Shown: one piece after another, positions 49,200 through 55,881 of the stretch | How positions within the stretch are numbered: position 1 is the stretch's first letter | How the letters are laid out: every line of letters begins with the position of its first letter | Assembly (NCBI GenBank): GCA_019245255.1 | Contig: JAFARV010000614.1 | Coordinates: forward strand, 1 to 55,881 | Direction: 5' to 3' | Length of the DNA stretch: 55,881 nucleotides | Source of the DNA: Acidobacteriaceae bacterium | Lineage (GTDB): Bacteria > Acidobacteriota > Terriglobia > Bryobacterales > Bryobacteraceae | The notes under the pieces: generated by a model | What the model was told of the DNA's origin: nothing | Database searches by the model: none | Seen by the model: only the letters and a program-made list of their open reading frames with translations | Position numbers and translations under genes: made by a program

Positions 49200-50981
49200 A
49201 TGGGGCAACTGTTCATCATTCAAGGAGCGCAAGAATGCGCTGTCCATGAGCTCCGCGAAAAAGCGCGGCGTGCGTTTCAATCGCTAACCGGTCTCTCACC
49301 AAGCTCGGAATTGAGTAGCGCAACGCACGCGGTCCTGAAATTTCCTAAGCTGAACGGGGACCGTTCCAAGATTGTTCAAGATGCCGCGACGCAGTCGTGG
49401 GCGTGCGGCGCGGGGACGTTTTTCACACCCCAGCGCTACGGTGATGCTGCGTTACCGCTACTGCTCGAGCAGCGGCCATCGGAGGAAACCCTTGACGAAT
49501 GGAACGGCATTTTCGCACTCGCAGCATTCGCCGGGCCGCAACGTGAACTCAGTATCATCACCGATCGCCTGGGAAGCCTTCACGTTTATAAAACGACGCT
49601 TCGCGGATGCGTGCTGATTTCGACCTCCTCGCTGATCCTCGCTGCCCTCACGCAACCCGATTGGGACCCGATCGCGTGCCGCGAGTTTCTCGCTACCGGT
49701 ACAGTCTTTGAACAGCGCAGCTTATTCCGAGGCATCGAAAAGCTGCCTCCAGCGACGATCGTTCGTTTCCGCGACGGCCTGGAGGTTTCGCGTACCCGAT
49801 ATTGGGGCCTTCACTTGATCCCCTATCGCGATGTGGACTCGCGAACCTGCGTCCATGAACTCGCGGATGCGTTGACCGGCAGTATTCAGACAATCGCGCG
49901 TCATCTGCCCCAGCCCGTGATGGACTTGACCGGCGGCTTCGACTCCAGGGCGCTTGCCGGCTCGATGCTCAGAGCCGGTCTCAATTTCGAGACCGTAGTG
50001 AATGGCCAGGCCACAGACGGCGACGTGCTTATCGCCGGACGAATTGCGCGCGAGCGGCAGTTGCAACACCGGCATTACGAACGTGGAACGCAAACGCCAC
50101 AGCAGTGGCTTGAACAGGCGAAGTCTGCGCTGCCGTTGTGTGATGGCGAAATTGATCTGCTGCTCTATGCTCCGACAATGGACGTCCAACGCGGGCTGTC
50201 TGCGGAGTTCGACGTCACGCTCAACGGGTCCAATGGGGAAATCTGCAAAGGCTATTGGTGGGAACTGCTGTTTCCGAACACCGGCCGCGATCGCTGTTTT
50301 GACCCGCACAAGGTCGCAGCGCAAAGGTTCGCCTATGCCGGCGATCCCGGATTGCTCGCCCATCACTTCGACCAGAACCTCACAGCGCACTTTGCAGAGA
50401 TACTTGCCCGGAACAACTCGGGTCTCGAGAATCATCCCAACACGGCGCAGATGGACAACATCTACCTCGGCGTGCGCATGCAGCGCTGGCAAGGGCGAAT
50501 TGCCAGTTCGACGGCGCGCATCTGGCCGTGCTTATCGCCTTTTATGTTTCGGGACGTCATGCACGTCGCGCTCTCGGCCCCCCCTCGCTTACGTGTCCGC
50601 AACCGGCTGACCCGGCGGCTGGTTGAGCATCTCGACCCTCATCTTTCCGCCATTCCGTTAGACGACGGAACTCCGGCCATGCCGCTGCGCTTGTCCACGG
50701 CGCATTATTTCTGGCCACTCGCAAAAAAGTACGCCACGAAGGCGATGCACAGAGCGTTCCAGCGCCGCGCCACCGTAACGCCCGGGAACAAGATCAGAGG
50801 TCTATGGCAGCTCGAAGAGATTCACCGCATTCTGCGGCCAGACAGCATGGAAACCGCCGGCCTCTACGAGCCCTCCAAGCTCAAAACCCTGCTCGCAGCA
50901 TCGCAACAGGAGTCTTTTTCGAGCGCGGCCCTCTTCGGCCGCGTGCTCACCCTCGAACTGGCCGCGAGGGCCGTCAAATGA
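49200..50981 (+). CDS. Asparagine synthase-like protein lacking the glutaminase cysteine
   Basis: A 593-residue relative of AsnB. It starts MGQLFIIQGAQ, so the N-terminal cysteine needed for glutamine hydrolysis is absent, though a degenerate amidotransferase domain remains (WNGIFALAAF, IITDRLGSLHVYK). The synthetase half has a changed PP-loop, VMDLTGGFDSRALAGSML, in place of SGGxDS, and LNGSNGEICKGYWW. It may use free ammonia, pair with the preceding enzyme, or carry out another adenylation. It lies three bases after asnB and overlaps the next start as ATGA. Confidence 0.85.
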   Translation: MGQLFIIQGAQECAVHELREKARRAFQSLTGLSPSSELSSATHAVLKFPKLNGDRSKIVQDAATQSWACGAGTFFTPQRYGDAALPLLLEQRPSEETLDEWNGIFALAAFAGPQRELSIITDRLGSLHVYKTTLRGCVLISTSSLILAALTQPDWDPIACREFLATGTVFEQRSLFRGIEKLPPATIVRFRDGLEVSRTRYWGLHLIPYRDVDSRTCVHELADALTGSIQTIARHLPQPVMDLTGGFDSRALAGSMLRAGLNFETVVNGQATDGDVLIAGRIARERQLQHRHYERGTQTPQQWLEQAKSALPLCDGEIDLLLYAPTMDVQRGLSAEFDVTLNGSNGEICKGYWWELLFPNTGRDRCFDPHKVAAQRFAYAGDPGLLAHHFDQNLTAHFAEILARNNSGLENHPNTAQMDNIYLGVRMQRWQGRIASSTARIWPCLSPFMFRDVMHVALSAPPRLRVRNRLTRRLVEHLDPHLSAIPLDDGTPAMPLRLSTAHYFWPLAKKYATKAMHRAFQRRATVTPGNKIRGLWQLEEIHRILRPDSMETAGLYEPSKLKTLLAASQQESFSSAALFGRVLTLELAARAVK

Positions 50982-52204
50982 AATCAAGTCACCCGAAGGT
51001 GCTGTTCATTGCGAGCGCTTTTCCGCCTGTCGTCGGCGGATCGGCACATGTGTATGCGAGTCTATGCCACGAATTGGGGCCCGACGCGGCAGTACTGGCC
51101 GCTCGCAGGAGTTACGCCAACGGAGCCGAACTGCCCGGATGGATGGCCTGGGACGCGGAACAGCCGTTTCCGGTGTACCGTCTCGACTTCCTGCGTCCCC
51201 AGTATCGGCCGAGGCCCCGCACGATTGCACACGCCGCTTGTCGCTACTTCTTTGAAGACCGCGTGCTCGAGCGGGAAGTGATCCAGCAAGCTGCCGGAAT
51301 CGCGAGGAAGCACAAAATTAACCTGATCTGCCTCGGCGAGCTCTATTCGCTCCACAACATCGGTCGGCAGCTTCGTAAAGAGCTTCGCCTCCCCGTCATT
51401 CACTACATTCACGGCGAAGAGATCACTGCGGTGCCTCCCGCCCGCCGTTACGTGGCGGGCGCCTTCGCGGCTTTGAGAGAAGCGCAAGGCGTCATTGCAG
51501 TCAGCTCGTTCACACGCGATCAGATCGTTTCGCGTTGTCAACTTCCCGAGACCAACATACGCGTGATCACGAACGGCGTTGATATCACCCGGTTTCACCC
51601 GGGGCACAAAACCACCGCAATTCTCGATCGCCACGCTTTGCACGGCAAGAAGATTCTGCTGACAGTCGGCCGGCTCGAACGGCGCAAAGGCCAGGACACG
51701 ATGATTCAGGCGCTGCCACGCATCGTACACGAAATCCCGGACGCTGTTTACGTCGTTGTCGGTCAGGGCAGCCAACTGGAATTCCTGAAACAGGAAGCTG
51801 TCCGTTGCGGCGTTGCGGATCGCGTGATTTTCGCAACCAACGTACCAGCGGCCGAACTCGCCGATTACTACCGCACCTGCGATGTCTTTGCGATGCCTAA
51901 CCGCACCATGCCGGATGGCGATACGGAAGGATTCGGTCTGGTGTTTCTAGAGGCCGGCGCCTGTCGCAAACCGGTCATAGGCGGCAATGCCGGTGGCGTG
52001 CCCGATGCCGTATCTCACGGCGAAAACGGAGTGCTGGTAGACGGTGCGTCCGTCGCTTCGGTCGCAGATGCGTGTGTACGGCTGTTACGTGATTCCGAAT
52101 TGGCACGAGGGCTTGCCGAAGCGGGCCTGCGCCGCGCGCGTTCTTCCACCTGGCAGAATAAAGCCCAGGAATTCCGCCGGCTGTGCGCCGAGGTTGCCGC
52201 ATGA
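50978..52204 (+). CDS. GT4 glycosyltransferase
   Basis: The ATG at 50978 overlaps the preceding stop and gives 408 residues; an in-frame extension upstream is a shadow. A GT-B fold is seen: VLFIASAFPPVVGGSAHV at the N-terminus, YIHGEEITAVPP, GVIAVSSFTRDQIV and TNGVDITRFHP. The C-terminal nucleotide-sugar domain has LLTVGRLERRKGQDTMIQ, then EGFGLVFLEAGACRKPVI with the EGFG motif. It probably adds a sugar to the exopolysaccharide repeat unit on the cytoplasmic face. Confidence 0.9.
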   Translation: MKSSHPKVLFIASAFPPVVGGSAHVYASLCHELGPDAAVLAARRSYANGAELPGWMAWDAEQPFPVYRLDFLRPQYRPRPRTIAHAACRYFFEDRVLEREVIQQAAGIARKHKINLICLGELYSLHNIGRQLRKELRLPVIHYIHGEEITAVPPARRYVAGAFAALREAQGVIAVSSFTRDQIVSRCQLPETNIRVITNGVDITRFHPGHKTTAILDRHALHGKKILLTVGRLERRKGQDTMIQALPRIVHEIPDAVYVVVGQGSQLEFLKQEAVRCGVADRVIFATNVPAAELADYYRTCDVFAMPNRTMPDGDTEGFGLVFLEAGACRKPVIGGNAGGVPDAVSHGENGVLVDGASVASVADACVRLLRDSELARGLAEAGLRRARSSTWQNKAQEFRRLCAEVAA

Positions 52205-53316
52205 GCCGGCCCGTTCCCATCCTTTACGTTCACTATGGCGACGAGTGGATCCGCGGCAGCGAGCGCTTGCTGCTCGATTTGCTGGCGCATATCGACCGCG
52301 ACCGCTTCGCGCCCGTCGTGTGGTGCAACGGGGAACAGATGGAAAATGCCGTACGGGAACTCGACCTTCCGGTTTATAGGAGCCGCTTCGATATCTTGCT
52401 AACCTCGATCCGGCCGAATCATCGCGTCGGCTGCTGGGCGCGGCAGATCCGCGAAGGCCTTCACATCGCCGCTCGGCACCGTATCCGGGTCATTCACTCA
52501 AACAGCGGGGGTCCGGTCCAGTGGATGCTGCCGGTTGCACGGTTGCGGCGGATACCGATTCTTGCGCACCTGCACGCTCCCTATCTGAAGCGCGACCGCT
52601 ACGCGTTCGGCATTCGCTTTGCTGACCGTGCGGTCGGCGTCTCGAAATATGTACTGCGCGGCTTACAGGCCGATGGCGTCAGCGGGAAGAAGCTCGCTGT
52701 TATCTATAACGGAATTGACACGGCACGGCTGAAGCCCGGCACGCCCGATGCTGACTTGCAGAAATTGCGTGCCTCGGGCAAGGTGATCGTCACATTCGCC
52801 GGCTCGCTCATTTATCGCAAGGGTGTTGATCTCGTGCTACGCGCGATTCAGAGCGTGCCGGAAGTCGAACTGGTCATTGCCGGAGATGGGCCGGACCGCG
52901 AACCACTCGAAAAATTGTCCGCTCAGTTGAACTTGAACAGGCGAGTGCATTTTCGCGGTTACTGTGCCGATCTGGGTTCGCTGTATCGGGCAACGGACAT
53001 CGCTGTTCACCCGGCTCGCAGCGAAGCCTTCGGCCTGGTGCTGGCCGAAGCCGGTCTCATGGGCATCCCTGTCATCGCTTCGCGAGTCGGTGGCATTCCA
53101 GAGGTGGTCAAGGACAGCGAAACAGGGCTTTTATGCGACCCCGAATCAATCGAATCCTTCTCGTCTGCGATCCGTCTGTTGGCCGGCGATGCAGCTCGCC
53201 GTCGCACGTTGGGAACCGCTGCTAAGCAATGGGTGACACAGCACTTCACAGTTCCCGCAATGACGTCCGGCTTCGAGCGCCTGTACGCAGAAATGGCCGG
53301 TACCTCTGTCTTATAA
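52201..53316 (+). CDS. GT4 glycosyltransferase
   Basis: The ATG at 52201 overlaps the stop of the previous gene by four bases and gives 371 residues. The GT-B fold is visible as ILYVHYGDEWIRGSERLLLD at the N-terminus, AVIYNGIDTARLKPG, VTFAGSLIYRKGVDLVLRA and AVHPARSEAFGLVLAEAG with the EAFG motif. It completes the operon that starts at the sigma-54 promoter. The two GT4 enzymes likely act one after the other on the same lipid-linked repeat unit. Confidence 0.9.
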   Translation: MSRPVPILYVHYGDEWIRGSERLLLDLLAHIDRDRFAPVVWCNGEQMENAVRELDLPVYRSRFDILLTSIRPNHRVGCWARQIREGLHIAARHRIRVIHSNSGGPVQWMLPVARLRRIPILAHLHAPYLKRDRYAFGIRFADRAVGVSKYVLRGLQADGVSGKKLAVIYNGIDTARLKPGTPDADLQKLRASGKVIVTFAGSLIYRKGVDLVLRAIQSVPEVELVIAGDGPDREPLEKLSAQLNLNRRVHFRGYCADLGSLYRATDIAVHPARSEAFGLVLAEAGLMGIPVIASRVGGIPEVVKDSETGLLCDPESIESFSSAIRLLAGDAARRRTLGTAAKQWVTQHFTVPAMTSGFERLYAEMAGTSVL

Positions 53317-53467
53317 CTCCGGCCCGAACCACGACTCTGCACACGCTGTGGTGCTGGTGTGGTTTATAGTTATAAAAATCCCATTGATGAATCGCCGTTA
53401 GGTGTTTTCGGGTGCTGCGGGAAAGCTCTGCGCTCGCGGTCACACTCATTTAACTTAAGGAAGGTCC

Positions 53468-55881
53468 ATGCGTCTGCAAAAGCGACTTTTAGATATCGAT
53501 TCCGATCGCTACTGCGGGATCCGAGGTAACAGAAGCCGACTCTTGAGTATCGCTTCTGTGCTGCTCGCAGCGTGCGCCGCCGTGTCTACTCAGGCCGCCG
53601 CGGTAACGGATTCCTTCAGCATTACCGACGTGGCCGGCGTAACCACGAACAACTATCCGGTTCAGATCGGACGCCAATTCATCGATTCGCCTGATATAAC
53701 AGCAATTCAAAACTTCCCTCAGGTAGGTATTTGCACCGACGCAACCTGTTCGGCCGTTTCTCAGTGGTTGACTACCCAAGCGGATATCAAGAACCGGTAT
53801 GCATCGGGCTTCGCGAAGTTCTCGATTGTGAGCTTTTACATCCCCACCCTCAAAGCGGGATCCACGGTGTACTTCACGTTTCGAAACCAGACCGGCTGCA
53901 ACTGCGGTTCTGGAACTTGGGAGCCGAAAGCGAGCCTGCTCGGAAACTACAATTTTGATGCCCAGATGCAACTGGTCAACAATGGCGCTCCGCAGAGCAC
54001 CTCCGCGCGTATGATTTTGAGCAACTGGGATGGGAATAGTAACTCGCAACTCGGTCCGGTCTACTACTGGGCTGGCGGTAGTGTGGCGACCACGCTCGTC
54101 CTATGTGATCATTCCGGCGCTTACGATATGGGCTACAACGGCAAGACAGTCAGGCCCATGTTTATCGCAACATTCTGGCCATTAACTCATCAGGTGAAGG
54201 TCCGGTTTGTAGGCGAGAACGGCAGTTCGACCGGTTGGACCGACCAAACGTATGGGCTCACGCTAACGCTCGGAAATTCGAGCCCCCAGACGGTTTATAA
54301 AAATGCTAATGTTATTCACGCTGCCGGGTCGCGTTGGACCGTAACCGAAAACAACCAACTGTCGGACTGGCCCGTTTCTACGCCCAGCGGCGGAATCACG
54401 ATAAAAAAGGAGACCTGGGTCGGTACGGTGCCGCCGCCGGTCGCGGTGAATCACAATCTTGCGTATGTCGCCGCATCCAAGGCCATCCCTAACTACGACC
54501 CGGCAAAGGTCATTCCCGAAACGCAACTGGCAACCGATTGGACGACTCAGCAACAGGGTTCTTCGGATATCTATGGCGGAAGTTGGAACTGCTGGGGTCC
54601 GGGCAACCTTCATGCCTGGGGCACAGCGGGAGCCGGGCCACATATCGGCATGGAACCGCTCTGGACAACTCGTTATTTGTATTCCGGCGACATCCGTGAA
54701 CAGGAAATCGCACACATATGCTCAGATCAGGGCGCTGCTTTTTCGTTTCACTTCCGGGAAAATGCCAACAACAAGAACATTACACGTGACGCCGGAAATG
54801 GCTGCTCCTATCAGTGCTCGGTAAACGGTCAGGGGCGAATCTTGAGCGTCTCGCAGCGGCCCACTTTCCGTAGCATATGGGTCACCTATCCCTATACGAC
54901 TCCGAGCGATCGCATCATCGTCACCGGGCCGTATGTTAACCCCAACAACGATTTCAATAACGCCGGATTTTTTACTAACGATACGTCGCATGAGCCCGAC
55001 ATTGCTTCCGCTCTGTACTTAGTAACTGGCGACTGGTTTTATCTGGAAGAGACCTGGTTTTTAGCCAGCTTCGCGGTTGGCACAGGGAATGGCGCTGACG
55101 CCGCAGGTACGGACGGGCGCGGGCCAACCGGCGCCGAGGGCAGCGTTGGATATAACGCCGGAGAAGTCCGCGCTGTAGCCTGGGGCTTCCGATCGTACAT
55201 CGCGGCCGCATCTGTATCCCCGGATAATACGCCGGAAAAATCGTATTTTGAAACTCTGATCAATGACTTCGTGGCGCAGGAAGAGGGCGCCCGATGTACA
55301 TCCGCGGATGTCTTCCCTTGGTGTACCAGTAGTCGTTTTCACGGGAATGCCAATTGGAACTGGGGTATCTCGGTTCGATCTAAGGTCAACCGCGGCATGG
55401 GGTACCCAACTCTCCATCAATGGCAGCGCGGGCTGACGCAGTTTGTCCAGGGTAGTACCGTGCCCGGCGATTACGGTATTAACTATCTGCAAGGGACGGG
55501 GACAATAACGAATTCCGGACCCTCTCCGACCGTAACACTCAGCGATCCCAGTATGTGCTCGAAGCTGATGGTGCATATGCCTGTTGCGATCGGCTGCTCC
55601 ACAGACGGCCAATGGAACTGCATGAATGGTCCTGAGGTAATTTCATCCATATCCGGATGTACCGCAACTCTGGCCGCCTATGACGGTACTCCCTTGCCGC
55701 TCAATCTCAGCTCAGCCATCTATGCGGCTGGAGGCTCAAATAGCTGGTGGATGTATTCTCCAACCGTACAAGAAGCGGAGAGCGAATTTAGCGCCGATTA
55801 CCTGATGGTCGTCCTTGGTCGCGGCGATGAATTAGGCTATCCGGTCGACAACCTGGTGAACTGGTACGGTCAATTCTTCGT
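53468..55881 (+). CDS. Large secreted protein of unknown family, 3' end outside window
   Basis: An ATG at 53468 with AAGGAAGG just upstream opens a frame that stays open to the last base, more than 800 codons. A signal peptide is likely (SRLLSIASVLLAACAAVSTQ). The first 270 residues look beta-rich with many aromatic and asparagine residues. A second part has helical, tryptophan-rich blocks: IGMEPLWTTRYLYSGD near residue 400 and HEPDIASALYLVTGDW, then YLEETWFLASFAVG near residue 510. These recall alpha/alpha toroid polysaccharide-degrading enzymes, but no family is recognised. It follows the export operon after 151 bases with no clear terminator. Confidence 0.8.
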   Translation, partial: MRLQKRLLDIDSDRYCGIRGNRSRLLSIASVLLAACAAVSTQAAAVTDSFSITDVAGVTTNNYPVQIGRQFIDSPDITAIQNFPQVGICTDATCSAVSQWLTTQADIKNRYASGFAKFSIVSFYIPTLKAGSTVYFTFRNQTGCNCGSGTWEPKASLLGNYNFDAQMQLVNNGAPQSTSARMILSNWDGNSNSQLGPVYYWAGGSVATTLVLCDHSGAYDMGYNGKTVRPMFIATFWPLTHQVKVRFVGENGSSTGWTDQTYGLTLTLGNSSPQTVYKNANVIHAAGSRWTVTENNQLSDWPVSTPSGGITIKKETWVGTVPPPVAVNHNLAYVAASKAIPNYDPAKVIPETQLATDWTTQQQGSSDIYGGSWNCWGPGNLHAWGTAGAGPHIGMEPLWTTRYLYSGDIREQEIAHICSDQGAAFSFHFRENANNKNITRDAGNGCSYQCSVNGQGRILSVSQRPTFRSIWVTYPYTTPSDRIIVTGPYVNPNNDFNNAGFFTNDTSHEPDIASALYLVTGDWFYLEETWFLASFAVGTGNGADAAGTDGRGPTGAEGSVGYNAGEVRAVAWGFRSYIAAASVSPDNTPEKSYFETLINDFVAQEEGARCTSADVFPWCTSSRFHGNANWNWGISVRSKVNRGMGYPTLHQWQRGLTQFVQGSTVPGDYGINYLQGTGTITNSGPSPTVTLSDPSMCSKLMVHMPVAIGCSTDGQWNCMNGPEVISSISGCTATLAAYDGTPLPLNLSSAIYAAGGSNSWWMYSPTVQEAESEFSADYLMVVLGRGDELGYPVDNLVNWYGQFF

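Noticed and set aside
1-55881. CRISPR array, integrase, transposase or prophage genes
   Set aside because: No spaced direct repeats and no recognisable mobile-element enzyme were found in any frame.

Overview
The window looks like a chromosomal segment of an Acidobacteriota bacterium, probably Bryobacterales / 'Candidatus Solibacter'-like. This is an inference from moderately high GC, a PEP-CTERM protein with EpsI-type export genes, Uma2 nucleases, many toxin-antitoxin (TA) modules, large NHL/HYDIN secreted proteins and a GH81 glucanase. No rRNA, tRNA or CRISPR array was found.

Region 1 (1-7.6 kb): the 3' end of a Uma2 nuclease gene, then about 750 bp holding one small ORF with a strong ribosome binding site behind a nested stem-loop. 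Next comes a minus-strand assimilatory nitrate operon, transcribed from 7609 down to 1107: MFS nitrate transporter, molybdopterin nitrate reductase, an uncharacterised 115-aa protein, NirB and NirD. The genes overlap or nearly touch.

Region 2 (7.7-18.6 kb): a TA-rich, partly decayed island. It holds a PEP-CTERM protein whose 3' end runs into a DUF433 relic, a ParE/antitoxin pair, two near-identical vapBC copies (one decayed) each beside a piece of a marC-like gene, a DUF433/DUF5615 pair, a DUF4917 (SIR2-like) gene broken by one base, a TonB-C-like secreted protein with a stop codon in its signal peptide, a second Uma2 gene, a GH81 glucanase, and a PIN toxin/antitoxin pair behind a 16-bp perfect palindrome.

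Region 3 (18.6-38.4 kb): a surface glycan locus. A dedicated ACP, ketoreductase and KAS III lie divergent from a hexapeptide-repeat acyltransferase. Two sugar-nucleotide epimerases, several glycosyltransferases, a polytopic membrane protein and three methyltransferases follow. Three of these proteins share a small beta-rich 'GW...RPDV' module. The locus ends with a convergent 1270-aa NHL + HYDIN + tectonin secreted protein and a lone APS kinase (cysC).

Region 4 (39-53.3 kb): an exopolysaccharide export locus of the exosortase/PEP-CTERM type. It has a sigma-54 response regulator, a histidine kinase, a PilZ protein and EpsI (minus strand), divergent from a tight plus-strand operon: Wzz/GumC, AAA ATPase, tyrosine autokinase, a mini XRE regulator, two asparagine synthase-like proteins and two GT4 glycosyltransferases. 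Good sigma-54 -24/-12 matches face both ways between epsI and gumC, which ties the nearby sigma-54 activator to this locus. No exosortase gene is visible.

Region 5 (53.4 kb-end): an open-ended secreted protein of more than 800 residues, family not recognised.
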